NCBI RefSeq assembly: GCF_041435115.1 | Contig: NZ_CP108046.1 | Location: 9,858,001 to 9,922,000 of the forward strand | DNA: 64,000 nt | From: Streptomyces sp. NBC_00289 | GTDB lineage: Bacteria > Actinomycetota > Actinomycetes > Streptomycetales > Streptomycetaceae | Direction of reading: 5' to 3' | Shown here: one piece after another, positions 43,255-53,238 of the stretch | Position numbering within the stretch: position 1 is the stretch's first letter | Layout of the letters: each line of letters starts with the position of its first letter | Position numbers and translations under genes: made by a program | Notes under the pieces: model-generated | The model's input: only the letters and a program-made list of their open reading frames with translations | Databases searched by the model: none | Told to the model about the DNA's origin: nothing

Positions 43255-45029
43255 GTCGGCGTCGGCTGAACCTGGGTTCTGGATCACTTTCAGTGCTGGG
43301 GCCACGGAGGGTCACCGAAACCGCGATCATGAACGGTCGTGGGTGATGTTCTCCTCCAGAACCTGTGGTTCCACCAGGTCCAAGGTGTCGTGATCGAAAA
43401 CGTTGTGCCTGACGGCGAGTTGGTGGCCGTGCGGGCCCGGGCGGTTGCGGAGCGGGTCGTATGTCCAGCGTGCGGGACGCTGTCGTCTCGGGTGCACAGC
43501 CGGTACGTACGGCGGCTCGCCGACAGCTCGGTCAGAGGGCGTCCGGTGCTGATCGAGTTACAGGTGCGGCGGTTCCGCTGCGGCCAACGTTTGTGCAGAC
43601 AGGCGACGTTCGCCGAGCAGGTCGACGGACTGACCGTCCGGCACGGCCGACGCAGCGCCGGGCTGCAGACAGTGCTGGAGCGTGTGGCGGTGATGCTGGC
43701 CGGCCGTGCCGGTGCCCGCCTCTCCCAGACTCTGGCCGCCGGGGTGAGCAGGTCGACACTGCTGCGGTTGATCCGTCGCCTGCCGGAGCCCGAGACCTCG
43801 ACACCGCGGGTGCTCGGGGTGGACGACTTCGCGCTGCGCAAGGGCCACAAGTACGGCACGATCCTGATCGACATCGAAACCCGTCAGCCCATCGACCTGC
43901 TGCCGGACCGGACGACGTCGACGGTCGCCAAGTGGCTCGCCGACCATCCCGGCATCGAGGTGATCTGTCGGGACCGCTCCACCGCCTATGCCGAGGCCGG
44001 ACGGCTCGGCGCCCCGAACGCCATCCACGTCGCGGACCGATGGCACATCTGGTCGAACCTTACTGAGGCCGTCGAGAAGACAGTCGTTCAACACCGCGCT
44101 CTGCTACGTGAGCCGCACGACGCCGCCACGGCCCAGGCCGTCGCGGACACGGAGAACACGAACCTCGATCCGCCCTCTCCCAGAGGGCCGCGGACAACCG
44201 GCCGACTCTCCGACCGCATCCGGGAACAGCACGCGGCTATCCACGCTCTCCTCGAGCAGGGCATCGGACTGCGCGCGATCGCCCGCCAACAGGGGCTGGC
44301 CCGCAATACCGTCCGCCGCTTCGCCAACGCGGCAAGCGCGGACGAACTCCTGGTTGGCCGGTGGACCGGCCGAGCCAGCATTCTCGACCCCTACAAGCCT
44401 TACCTGCACCAGCGGTGGGCGGAGGGCTGCACCGTCGCCCGCCGCCTGTTCGAGGAAGTACGCGAACGTGGCTACCCCGGCGGCGAGAACGTGGTGAAGG
44501 TCTACGTGGCCAAACTCCGCGAGAACTTTCCGCACGACCCGCCCCACAAGACGCCGTCCGTGCGGAATGTGACCAGCTGGCTCACCCGCCATCCCGACCG
44601 CCTCACCGAGGACCAGACCCAGCAGCTCAAAGCGATCCTGGCTCGCTGCCCCGCGCTCGACCGCACCGCCCACCACGTCCGCACGTTTGCCGAGCTCATG
44701 AACAACCGTCAGGGCCGGGACCTGAACAAGTGGATCACGAGCGTCCGGGCCGAGGACCTGCCAGCCCTTCATACCTTCGTCACCGGTCTCGGCCAGGATC
44801 TCGATGCCGTCGTCGCCGGCCTCAGCCTTCGCTACAGCTCCGGCGCGGTCGAGGGTCAGAACAACAAGATCAAGATGTTGAAGCGGCAGATGTTCGGCCG
44901 AGCCAACTTCGACCTGCTCCGCAAACGGGTCCTCCTCACCGCGCGATGCCGTTCATGATCGCGGTTTCGGTGACCCTCCGTGGCCCTAGCACTGAAAGTG
45001 ATCCAGAACCAGGATTCGGGCGACGGCGA
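43255..45029 (+). mobile_element. ISL3-family insertion sequence
   Basis: A 1775-bp element with an exact 8-bp target duplication GACGGCCT (43247-43254 and 45030-45037). The outer about 25 bp of the inverted repeats are imperfect, but the next about 60 bp (from GGTTCTGGATCACTTTCAG) match with one mismatch, an unusually long terminal repeat that overlaps the transposase ends. Confidence 0.9.
43339..44958 (+). CDS. ISL3-family transposase
   Basis: A 539-residue intact transposase. The N-terminal zinc-binding region has VCPACGTLSSRVHSRYVRRL, then FRCGQRLCRQATF. The DDE core has PRVLGVDDFALRKGHKYGTI (first Asp), VICRDRSTAYAEAGRLGAPN (second Asp) and SSGAVEGQNNKIKMLKRQMF (Glu). A second HTH insertion GIGLRAIARQQGLARNTVRR is typical of the long ISL3 type. 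The reading frame starts and ends inside the long inverted repeats. Confidence 0.93.
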   Translation: MGDVLLQNLWFHQVQGVVIENVVPDGELVAVRARAVAERVVCPACGTLSSRVHSRYVRRLADSSVRGRPVLIELQVRRFRCGQRLCRQATFAEQVDGLTVRHGRRSAGLQTVLERVAVMLAGRAGARLSQTLAAGVSRSTLLRLIRRLPEPETSTPRVLGVDDFALRKGHKYGTILIDIETRQPIDLLPDRTTSTVAKWLADHPGIEVICRDRSTAYAEAGRLGAPNAIHVADRWHIWSNLTEAVEKTVVQHRALLREPHDAATAQAVADTENTNLDPPSPRGPRTTGRLSDRIREQHAAIHALLEQGIGLRAIARQQGLARNTVRRFANAASADELLVGRWTGRASILDPYKPYLHQRWAEGCTVARRLFEEVRERGYPGGENVVKVYVAKLRENFPHDPPHKTPSVRNVTSWLTRHPDRLTEDQTQQLKAILARCPALDRTAHHVRTFAELMNNRQGRDLNKWITSVRAEDLPALHTFVTGLGQDLDAVVAGLSLRYSSGAVEGQNNKIKMLKRQMFGRANFDLLRKRVLLTARCRS

Positions 45030-45437
45030 GACGGCCTCGAGTTCGTCAGCGGACCAGCGCGACCGGTCGGTGCCTTTGGAGAAGTACTGCCGCAGCAGAC
45101 CGTTTGTGTTCTCATTCGTCGGGCGCTGCCATGGTGCGTGCGGGTCAGCGAAGAACACCCGCGTCCCGGTCTCCAGCGCGAACTGCGCGTGGCCCGAAAG
45201 CTCCTTCCCGCGATCCCACGTCAGGATCTTGCGCAACTGGTCGGGCAACTTGGTCATCGACGCCGTGAGCGCGGCGTTCATCGCGACGGCCCCGTAGCCG
45301 CCGAGCGACCGCCCGTTTTTCACATACGGCTTCTCGCCCCAGCCTTCCATGCGTGGTAGGTGGACCAGGAGCGTTGAACGACTGCTGCGCCGACAAGCGT
45401 GCCGATCGCGGACCTGGCCGTCCCGATAATCAGTCGG

Positions 45438-45508
45438 GTAGCGGGGACGCATTGCTGCGTCCCCGCCCCCTCAGAACCGTGCAAGCAGCTATTCACCGCA
45501 CACGGCTC
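45438..45508 (-). ncRNA. group II intron 3' end (domains V and VI)
   Basis: Domain V is about 35 bases (45508-45474): GAGCCGTG at the start and GCACGGTTC at the end of the stem. Domain VI is the stem GCGGGGACGC/GCGTCCCCGC (45466-45441). The intron ends TAC at 45438, and the next bases CCGACTG start the IS30 exon. Confidence 0.75.
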
Positions 45509-46562
45509 AAGCAAGCCCCAGAGGCTCGCTGGCAGGCAAAGTTACTGAACTCGTTGTCGCAGCGGCTCCATTCCGCCGCTGACAATGGGTGTGGAGGAGA
45601 CGGAGTCGTTGACCGTCCGGCGTGCTCCCGTCCGGGAAGGCAATGTATTGCTTGGAGATCGCCTTCCGGATGACAACCCGCCACGCTTCCCATTCTCCTG
45701 GGCTTTGTGGCGGGTGGTCGGCGTGCAGTAGGAGCCCTCCGCAGATTGAGCAACGGCCGTGCTGTGCCTGTAGGAGACGCACGGTCATTGCGTCGACTGG
45801 CAGAGGAATTCCCTTGCGTCGCCGCTGAGCCCAATATGGCTCCAGGGCCGCTGGGTCGTCCGGGGACGCCTTCCCCTTGACCAACTGGTGCCGGACTATC
45901 TTCGTCCAGGAGAACTTGAGCAGGTAGGCACCGCTGTCGCGATCACCGAACACCCACCGGTCGTTCCTGGATCTGTTGAACCGGCCGAAGTACTTGTCGG
46001 ATATCCAGTGCTTCGGCTTGTTCGGGTGACTGTGCTTGGCGCACTTGTAAGCGAGTTTCCACATGTGATTGTCCAGCGCCGTGAAGATCTCGCTGGACAC
46101 CACCGTCCGGTAGTAGGCCGACCAACCTCGCACGATCGGGTTGATCTTCTTGAGTACCGCACCGGCGTTAGTTCCTCGCAGGGCCACCATTTCGGTACTG
46201 AGCCGTTCTCGTATCCGTCTCTGGGCCGCTGTGCTCGGTTTGATCAGCAGTTTGCCGTGATAGCGGCGGACGTTGAACCCCAGGGAGTCGAATCCGCTCT
46301 CCGCGTGGACGATGCGTGTCTTGTCCTCCTGGAAGGCGAGTCCCCTGGGCGTCAGCCATGCGGCCAGCCGTTTCTTGACCTGCTCGGCCTGTTCACGGCT
46401 GGTGCACATCGCGACAAAATCCTCTGCGTACCGCACCAGCACGGGGCTGCCGCTCTGCGCGCTTCCGGCGTCTCGGCCGGTCGTGTAGTAGCGGACCCCT
46501 GCGGCTTCCTCTCCATTCCGTGCAGCGCCACGTTGAAGAGCAACGGGCTGGCTTCCCCGTTG
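45507..46562 (-). pseudogene. group II intron reverse transcriptase/maturase, 5'-truncated, HNH type
   Basis: From the palindrome at 46562 the minus strand reads NGEASPLLFNVALHGMER, then after a frameshift VLVRYAEDFVAMCTSREQAE. Next come maturase domain X (KLLIKPSTAAQRRIRERLST, then GWSAYYRTVVSS) and a C-terminal HNH endonuclease (GRCSICGGLLLHADHPPQSP). The catalytic YADD is YAED here. Fingers and palm motifs before SPLL are missing because the gene is fused head to head to another RT gene. Its 3' part is in good order up to the stop at 45507. Confidence 0.85.
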
Positions 46563-47109
46563 CTGGCGAATATCGCGCTGCACGTTCTCGATGAGGCGTG
46601 GCAGAACGAAGGCCTCCGGCTGGGGATGCTGGTGAGGTACTGCGATGATTTCGTAGTCCTCTCGCCGACGGAGCAACGGGCCCAACAGGCTCGCGAGTTA
46701 GCGGCACGAGTGCTGGAACAGCTCGGAATGCGATTGCACCCCGAGAAGACCGGCATCGTCTGCCTCACCCGAGGCGGGCAGGGCTTCGACTTCCTCGGCT
46801 TCCACCCGGGACAAAGTCCGCGCGGCGACCGCTCGTTTGAAGACTGAACGGCCGGCATCCGCCGTGGTAGCCGATCTCAACCCCGTGCTGCGGGGCTGGG
46901 CCGCGTACTTCCGTAACGGCGACTTCGGACGGAAGTTCAATGTGGTCGACGGCTATGTCCACGAGCGGCTGGCGATCTTTGCCAGCGGGAAACACAGACT
47001 TGCCGGCAGGAACTGGACCACCCGTTTTACCTATGGGTGGATCACTCGGCTCAGTGTCTACCATCTTACCGGAAACGTGCACAGGGGGACGGCGCATGCC
47101 AGCCTGTGA
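46541..47109 (+). pseudogene. second group II intron reverse transcriptase, 5'-truncated
   Basis: The plus strand reads NGLASPLLANIALHVLDEAW, then MLVRYCDDFVVLSPTEQRAQ with an intact YCDD, and KTGIVCLTRGGQGFDFLGFH. After a frameshift and an apparent internal deletion near 46830 it continues VADLNPVLRGWAAYFRNGDF (group II maturase X domain) to a stop at 47109. It belongs to a different RT subgroup from the minus-strand gene and has no HNH domain. The N-terminal part is absent. Confidence 0.82.
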
Positions 47110-47119
47110 ACGATATCGG

Positions 47120-47209
47120 AAAGCCGTGTGCGGGAGAACCGCATGCACGGTTTGAAGCGGCGGGGACTGGAAACGGAGCATCAGCCACCGCACCAGTCCC
47201 CGACCCTAC
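47120..47209 (+). ncRNA. group II intron 3' end (domains V and VI)
   Basis: Domain V is a 34-base hairpin (47120-47153) with AAAGCCGTG, a GAGA loop and CACGGTTT, carrying the AGC triad. Domain VI is the stem GGGGACTGG/CCAGTCCCC. The intron ends CCCTAC at 47209, followed by an IS5 exon. Confidence 0.75.
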
Positions 47210-47455
47210 TGAGGCGAAGCTTGGAATCGACGTCGAGGTCGTCAACAGAAACCCTGAAACCCATGGCTTTCATGCCGTCAAAAGGCGCTGCGTAGTGGAG
47301 CTGAGTATCGGCTGGATCATAGTGCATCGCCGTCTCGCCCGCGACTACGAGACCTGCCCAGCAGCTCCGAGACCATGATCCACGTCGACTCGATCGATAA
47401 CATTGCCAAGCGCGTAACGGACGGAACCACGCCCACCTGGCGAGGTACCTACTAG
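47210..47455 (+). pseudogene. IS5-family transposase C-terminal exon
   Basis: Encodes EAKLGIDVEVVNRNPETHGF, then HAVKRRCVVELSIGWIIVHR and RLARDYETCPA. Past the stop at 47378 another frame still shows the ending (HVDSIDNIAKRVTDGTTPTW). It begins at the intron 3' splice site, so the group II intron had inserted in this transposase gene. Confidence 0.8.
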
Positions 47456-47705
47456 AAAATAAAGGGCAATTCGTTCACGCTAAGGCCCTTTGAAAGGCAT
47501 CTACTCGAGCACTCGCCAACAGGCTGAGTAGAATCTGCTCAGTCGCGAAAAGGTGGCGTGTGATGTTGTAGGGGTTGGAGATGGTTGGGGCGGCACGCGC
47601 CGGAGGCGGCGGGACGTCTTTTGATCGGATCCCTGCAGGGCGGACCGCCTTCGATATTTGTCTGGCCCTGCTTGCTCATGGTGTGTAAGCATTCAGTGAG
47701 GATTT
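47456..47705. other. non-coding, one hairpin
   Basis: AAAGGGC and GCCCTTT flank an 18-base loop near 47460-47492, possibly a terminator. The rest holds no gene I can support. Confidence 0.35.
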
Positions 47706-48396
47706 TCAGCAGTAGCTCTCAAGGGTGAGGACGGCTTTGGCTGCGGTGGTGGGCCAGGTGGGGCTGCAGCGGGCTTTGCGGAAGATCCGCCAGGTCTTCA
47801 ATCGGGCCATGCTGCGCTCGACCGGGTAGCGCAGGCGGGCATGAGCCCTGTTCAGCGATAGCTGCCGGCGGTTGAGTTCTTTGCCGGGAGAACGTCGGAT
47901 CGGGGTGGTGATGGTGCCGCCGGCACCGGGGTAGCCGAGGTCGGCCAGGACCGGGATACCGAGTCTGCGGCAGGTGTCGATGGTCCGGTGGGTGCGGGCG
48001 GCGGTGAGGTCGTGGGTGCGACCGGGCAGCGCCTTCGAGATCCATACGATGGTGCCGTCCGGATCGGTGACGACCTGCAGGTTCACACCGTGACGCCGGT
48101 GCTTTCCCGAGTAGTCCCCGCGGCCGTCACCGACCCGGTCGCACTCCGCGAGGGTGCCGGCGCGCCAGCAGGCCCACCACGGAGCGGACATAGGCGTGCG
48201 CGGTCCCGACGCTGATGCGGAAACCAGCGGCGATCTGGGCCAGCGTGGTGTGCTGGCGCAAGTACACGAGCGCGACAACCGCACGCGCGGACGGACGGAG
48301 CTTGCACCGGCGGTCACCCTCACGAAGGACGATCAGCATCGTGACCGTCTCCACGAGGGCATGCGGGAGGTCGAGTGCGGCAGGATACGTAATCAA
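47706..48396 (-). pseudogene. IS5-family transposase (DDE_4 type), frameshifted
   Basis: ATG 48396 begins [20 protein letters not shown] with the [23 protein letters not shown] and [20 protein letters not shown]. After a deletion and frameshift near 48150 the catalytic part reads [40 protein letters not shown] and PVLADLGYPGAGG, and ends RLKTWRIFRKARCSPTWPTT. The first catalytic Asp segment is deleted. Confidence 0.85.
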
Positions 48397-48549
48397 CGGG
48401 GCTCCCCGGCAACCGAGATCAGATGTCAGATACCTCTCTCAACTGCCTGGGAGCCTCGTCCGTTGCCCTGCCAGCCATCCCCTTGCATCACTCGATCAGT
48501 GGCCACCCTGAAAACGCTCAGTGACTCTTCCCAGTAAGCGCCCGTCGTT

Positions 48550-49520
48550 GTGGGCGCGCACGTCCCGGACACCGTCGTCCGCGCCACGAAGCCCCGCCTG
48601 GCCGGGCGGATGATCGCGCGAAGCGTTCCCGGCCTCCCGAGAACCGGGTATCGGCGCCTTCCTGGAGGAGAACCAACTGCCCTATGCGGTGAACGTGCAG
48701 GCCAACCACACGGTGCTGCCCCGTCCCGGCTGGCGGCACGCAGCGAGGCTGGTCCGAGCGGCATGCCGCCGAGGACGACGGGGTCACTCTGCCGTCCGGC
48801 CCCTCCCGGCTCGGCTCCCGGGTCTGGCAGTGGTGGGTACACCACCTCCCCGCCCCCGAGTCTGAGAGGGGCGAGGGTGCGTGGGCGCGGTGGTTCATCG
48901 CCCGACAGCGTCCGGAGACGCCCACTCAGCGTGACTACTACGTGGCGTGGGGCCCGCCCGAGACCGCCGTGGAAGAGCTGGTCCGCGTGCCCGAGGCCCG
49001 CTGGCGGGTGGAAGAAGCGATCAAGCTCGCGAAGTCGGCCGCCGGGATGGCCGACTACGAGGTGCGCTCCTTCCACGGCTGGTATAGGTACATCACCCTG
49101 GCCCAGCTTGCTGCGGCCTTCCTGGCTGTCCAGGCCGCAACGGCCACCGACAACGCGGAGCCCGGACCCGGCCCCGAACGTATCGCGGAAATCCTGCACG
49201 CCGGCCTGGACGCGCCTGCGAGCACACACCGGGGCCTCGCCGACCCCGCCAGCCATGCCGGCACCGTCCCCATCGCGTTCACGGAGATCGCCAGACTGCT
49301 GTCGGTGTTGGCACCCCCGGCCAGCCCCGGCCGAGCGGATCCGCCACGGCCTGCACTGGTCACGGTGGCGACGCCGTCACCAAGCCGTCGCCCGCCCGGG
49401 CCTGTTACCGGCGGCGCAACCGAGCCCGCGAAGTCGGACACCCCACGGCACGACCACCACCCACCACTCCCCGAACTACAGCGAAGCCGCCGATCTCCAG
49501 CTCGAGGACTGTCCCGAGTT
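48550..49520 (+). pseudogene. IS701-like transposase, 5'-truncated and frameshifted
   Basis: The plus strand shows LEENQLPYAVNVQANHTVLP, then in another frame RDYYVAWGPPETAVEELVRV, RWRVEEAIKLAKSAAGMADY (Glu region) and EVRSFHGWYRYITLAQLAAA with a long C-terminal tail. The N-terminal third and the first two Asp segments are missing or scrambled. Confidence 0.75.
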
Positions 49521-49549
49521 GGGTGGAGCCGAGCTGCTTGGTTTCAGGC

Positions 49550-49640
49550 TACTGGTGGGGTGCGGGGTTCGTACTCCACGGGGTGAGCACGCCCAGCGCG
49601 GAGTGTCTGCGCTGGCGCTTGTGGAAGATATCGGCACTTG
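49550..49640 (-). pseudogene. IS3-family OrfB C-terminal scrap
   Basis: The minus strand reads ADIFHKRQRRHSALGVLTPW, the FYNRxRxHSALG ending of IS3-type OrfB, followed by a stop. Confidence 0.65.
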
Positions 49641-49694
49641 CGCGCCCAGGCTCCTGGGCGTCCACGGTGTCGCTTCGGCCACGGCCGCTGGTCT

Positions 49695-49800
49695 TGCTGA
49701 GGGTAGCCGGTGACAACCGCGACCGTCTGGTCAGCGAGGCATCGTTCGCCGCTCTGTGCCATGCCAGCCCCATCCTCACCGACCGCGCCTGCGTAGGAGT
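49695..49800 (+). pseudogene. IS110-family C-terminal scrap
   Basis: Encodes AGDNRDRLVSEASFAALCHA and SPIL, matching the AGDNPDRI...EASFAALCCVSP segment of the IS110 transposase near 20.4 kb. About 35 residues remain. Confidence 0.7.
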
Positions 49801-49823
49801 CGGCCCTTGGATGACGACACCGC

Positions 49824-52505
49824 TCAGGTGCCCACCCGGCCGCGAGCTAGGGCATGCCCCTTCACGCCGAGTTTGTCGGCAAGCCCGTTGCGGGTGGTGA
49901 CGCCAAGTTTGGTGTAGGCGTGCTGGAGGTGGTTGTCGACGGTGCGTATCGACAGGCTGAGAGCGCAGGCGATGTCTTTGCTGGGGGTGTCAGCGGCGGC
50001 GAGCAGGGCGATTTCGCGTTCGCGGGCGGTGAGTGGGACGGTGACCTCCGTGGTGGCTAGGAGGGGGGTGCGAGCGCCTTCGCAATGCCTCCCGGCACGG
50101 GCTGCCTGATTGGCTGCAGCGGCGGCCTTGCGGGCCTGGCCTGTGCGGCGCCATACGGCTGCGGCTTGTGTCGCGGCCTCGGCGGCAAGTAGTTCGGCAC
50201 CGAGGTACTCGAGTTCGTCGGCAGCTGCTATGAGCCGTTCGGGGTAGTCTGAGGCCAGGGCACCCGCCAGATGGGCGCGAGCGGGAGAGAAAGGGCCTTC
50301 GCAGACCTCGACCAGTTCGCAAAGCCGGGTTGCGACATCCTTTGCGCCGCCGAGCCGGGCAGCATCGGTGAGCAACATGGCCTCTGAGGCGAAGTACCCG
50401 GTCTGCTGTGCGGTTGCAGCGGCTTCGATCAAAATGATTCGTGCTTCGTCGGTGTGGCCATATGCGGCCTGGAGCCATGCCTCGCCGAGGGATTCCTCCG
50501 AGGTGGACAGAAAGCCGGGAGGGGCGGCCGGGGTGTTGCGCTGCTGGTCCAGGGCTGTTTGTGCCGCGTTCAGGTCGCCGAGTACGGCGGCGCAGGCGGC
50601 GAGGCCGCTCAGCGCGGGCCTCAGCGCCATCGGGTAGTCAATCGTGCGGGCGAGTCCTGTAGCTTCCGCGAACCAGTGGCGTGCCGTGGCTGCCCTGCCA
50701 GCCAGCCATTCAACGCGGGCGGCGACCAGAGCGATCCACACGCGTTTGAATGTGCTCGAGGCAGCGAGATCGCTGAAGGCGGATCGGCCCGCCGTACGGG
50801 CTTCGGCGAGGCGGCCGGTCTCGCCTAGAGCGAGTGTCAGCGGGATGCGCTGTATAGCCGGGGGAGAGACCAGGGTGAACTCGTTGACGTGCAGGTGCGC
50901 ACCGTGCGCGCGCTCTGACAGGGCCAACGCCGCCAACCCGCGGCCTGTCAGAGCCAAGCCGGTCGCCTTCAAAAGCGCGCACCGCAACCATGCACTGATG
51001 TCCGTAGCCTGAGCAGGATCGGTTTCCATCTCCTCCAGCAAGGTCAGTCCTCGCATGGGTTCGCCTGCGGCGATCCGTAGGAATCCCTCGTTCATCTCCA
51101 GACTGCGCCGGCAGCTTGCGTCGGTGGCACGGCTCAGGGCAGCGCCGTTGACTGCGAGTGCCTTGGATGCTCCGGCGTGGCCCCATAGAAGGCTTCTGGT
51201 CCGCAGCAGTGTCACGGCGAAATCATCCTGCTCCCTGATGACAGTTCGGTGAACATCGGCGAGCATAATGTCCACATCGTCCCAGTTGCCGGCCTGGAAC
51301 AGGGCTTCGGCTAGCATGAGGCGCGTGGTGACGGTATGGAATGCCTCGGGAAGGGCCCGAAGGAGAGCGATCGTCTGGGGGTAGTCGTAGGCGTGTCGGG
51401 CCAAGGTAGCTGCCCGTACGAGGAGTGGTGGGTCGGCTGTGCCAGAAGCGGCCAGCGTCCACGTGGCGACCTGCAGCGGGTCTTCCCGGCGACGTGCCCC
51501 CCAGGCGGTAGTCCGTTCTATCTGCTTCAGCAGGATGCCGCGACGCCGGGGGGCTGAGAGACCTGCTCGCAGCACCTCTCCGTAGAGCGGATGGGCAAGG
51601 GCTACTGTGGTGCGTCTCTTGCTCTGAATCGTTTGGATCAGCCCTTGGCGCTCGAGGTCTACGAGAGCCTCTAGTGGGGCGACTTGCTGAGCGTCGGCCA
51701 ACGACAGGGGCTCGCACATCGAGAGCAGCTCGAGAACAGGCACGCCCGTAGCGTCGGCACCACGCAACCGTGCGGCGATCAGCTCGGTCAGCTGCGCCGT
51801 GCGCGGCGGCCGAGCTTCGACCAGTTCCCACACCTCCCCGTCGCTCGCCAGATCGCCAGAAGACAGGGCGCCGATAACCAGCTCTCGCAAATAGAGGGCG
51901 TTGCCGCCGCTGGTCACGTACAGCTCGTGCACGCTCCGCCGTCCCACCGGGCCGCCCAGACTGGCGCAAAGCAGTCTTTCAACCTGCGCAAAGCTGAGGT
52001 CCGCCAGATCGATGCGGTCCACCCTCTCGCCGTACGCCAGGGCCTGTACCGCGTCATTGACCGGTTCACCGGTGCGGACGGTAGCGAGCAGACGGATGGC
52101 ACCACTGTCCATCAACTGCCTCAGCAACACAGCTGACGCGGCGTCCAACAGGTGCAGGTCATCTACCAGGACGACCCTACGGCGCCCCGGCCCAGCCAAT
52201 GCGGTGCCCACGGCTGTGAAAGCCTTGACCGGGTCAGAAAGATCCACACCAGCTGGGATCAGATGTGCTATCGCACCCAAGGGCACAGTGGCCGCGACCG
52301 CGCTGGCTGTTGCTCGCCTGCCTGTAAACCCGGCCCGCACAGACGTGGCCAAGAACTCTTCGGCCAGTCGCGACTTCCCCACTCCTGCCGGTCCGCAGAT
52401 AACAAAGCCGGAGCTGCGCTGATCCGACAAAGTTCTTGCGAAGACTTGGAGTTCCCCTTCTCGCCCCACCAGCGGCCATTGCGAGTCGCGCGTCTTGGTC
52501 TTCAC
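49824..52505 (-). CDS. LuxR-family regulator of the LAL (large ATP-binding) type
   Basis: An 893-residue regulator. The N-terminal STAND/AAA-like ATPase has Walker A VICGPAGVGKSRLAEEFLAT (about residues 33-52) and Walker B RRVVLVDDLHLLDAASAVLL. A long helical TPR-like middle follows, then a C-terminal GerE-type HTH (LTAREREIALLAAADTPSKD, then ACALSLSIRTVDNHLQHAYT). LAL proteins are usually activators of secondary metabolism or sugar-use genes. It starts with GTG 52505, eight bases after GGAGG. It is transcribed away from the hydrolase gene, separated by an IS5 scrap. It looks intact. Confidence 0.93.
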   Translation of the reverse strand: MKTKTRDSQWPLVGREGELQVFARTLSDQRSSGFVICGPAGVGKSRLAEEFLATSVRAGFTGRRATASAVAATVPLGAIAHLIPAGVDLSDPVKAFTAVGTALAGPGRRRVVLVDDLHLLDAASAVLLRQLMDSGAIRLLATVRTGEPVNDAVQALAYGERVDRIDLADLSFAQVERLLCASLGGPVGRRSVHELYVTSGGNALYLRELVIGALSSGDLASDGEVWELVEARPPRTAQLTELIAARLRGADATGVPVLELLSMCEPLSLADAQQVAPLEALVDLERQGLIQTIQSKRRTTVALAHPLYGEVLRAGLSAPRRRGILLKQIERTTAWGARRREDPLQVATWTLAASGTADPPLLVRAATLARHAYDYPQTIALLRALPEAFHTVTTRLMLAEALFQAGNWDDVDIMLADVHRTVIREQDDFAVTLLRTRSLLWGHAGASKALAVNGAALSRATDASCRRSLEMNEGFLRIAAGEPMRGLTLLEEMETDPAQATDISAWLRCALLKATGLALTGRGLAALALSERAHGAHLHVNEFTLVSPPAIQRIPLTLALGETGRLAEARTAGRSAFSDLAASSTFKRVWIALVAARVEWLAGRAATARHWFAEATGLARTIDYPMALRPALSGLAACAAVLGDLNAAQTALDQQRNTPAAPPGFLSTSEESLGEAWLQAAYGHTDEARIILIEAAATAQQTGYFASEAMLLTDAARLGGAKDVATRLCELVEVCEGPFSPARAHLAGALASDYPERLIAAADELEYLGAELLAAEAATQAAAVWRRTGQARKAAAAANQAARAGRHCEGARTPLLATTEVTVPLTAREREIALLAAADTPSKDIACALSLSIRTVDNHLQHAYTKLGVTTRNGLADKLGVKGHALARGRVGT

Positions 52506-52734
52506 TGGCGTACCTCCGAGCCGGCGCGATGTGACCTACGAGCCGCCTAGGTTGGGTCGCCCCTGTTGACGATCCCGTCTACGTAAGCTTAACCGTCTCC
52601 AGGCATCTGTTGAAGACTCCGGGATCGAGCACCTCCATCGGCTGCCGAATGAAAGGAAGAGACGTGCCCACGAGTTGCTTCCATGGGTATCGAAGGGCAT
52701 CTCACCTAAACGCCTTCAGAACGCCGACGCTACG

Positions 52735-52990
52735 ACTCCGACAAGGCCCGCACCCTGCTCGATCCAGGCAAGCCGGAGGTGGCACGTGGAGCGCACTCAC
52801 GCCTGGCAGGCCGCCTTCCACCGCCTCGCCCGCTGCTACGAGCCGAGCCACCGTCATCGACGCCTTCCACGACATCACAGACATGATCATCACCGTCTGC
52901 AGCCTGATCCGCCAGGCCGAGACCACCCACCGCTGGGACGAACGCCCCCACCGCAGACCACGAGTAGCCGCCTATCTGCGGAACCTCTAA
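52735..52990 (+). pseudogene. IS5-family transposase C-terminal fragment
   Basis: One frame gives WHVERTHAWQAAFHRLARCY, then another ATVIDAFHDITDMIITVCSL and IRQAETTHRWDERPHRRPR, the standard ending of an IS5-group transposase, with a one-base frameshift near 52850. Confidence 0.8.
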
Positions 52991-53238
52991 GCTGGCGCAG
53001 GCAGACGCAGCGCTGGAGCGCTGCCCAGCCACCGGCGCATCGGTTCGGCCCCGCTCTGCGACAGGTAGTGCGGTGTCCGTGTTTGCAGGACGGCAAACGG
53101 GCCGCCCGGCGCAGTCCGCCGCGGCTTCGAAAAGATCCGCCCGCGGCAGCACTGCCGTCGAAAGGCGGCGACCGATCCCCAACCGACGGTTTCAGAGAGG
53201 CATGACCGCCGCCGGAACGGGCGGACCCAAGGAGACTA

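Larger units (their letters stand above)
43133..45437 (-). pseudogene. IS30-family transposase split by ISL3 and a group II intron
   Basis: On the minus strand, 45437-45038 encodes the middle part: IIGTARSAIGTLV, RMEGWGEKPYVKNGRSLGGY, LPDQLRKILTWDRGKELSGH and DPHAPWQRPTNENTNGLLRQ. The C-terminus HALNNRPRRILGWKTPAEVF lies at about 43245-43133. Between them is a complete ISL3 element. The 5' side begins exactly at a group II intron 3' end, and the N-terminal exon is lost. There is also a frameshift near 45370. Confidence 0.85.

Noticed and set aside
52610..52990. 126-residue hypothetical gene
   Set aside because: Its C-terminal third is an IS5 transposase fragment and the rest is out-of-frame remnant sequence.
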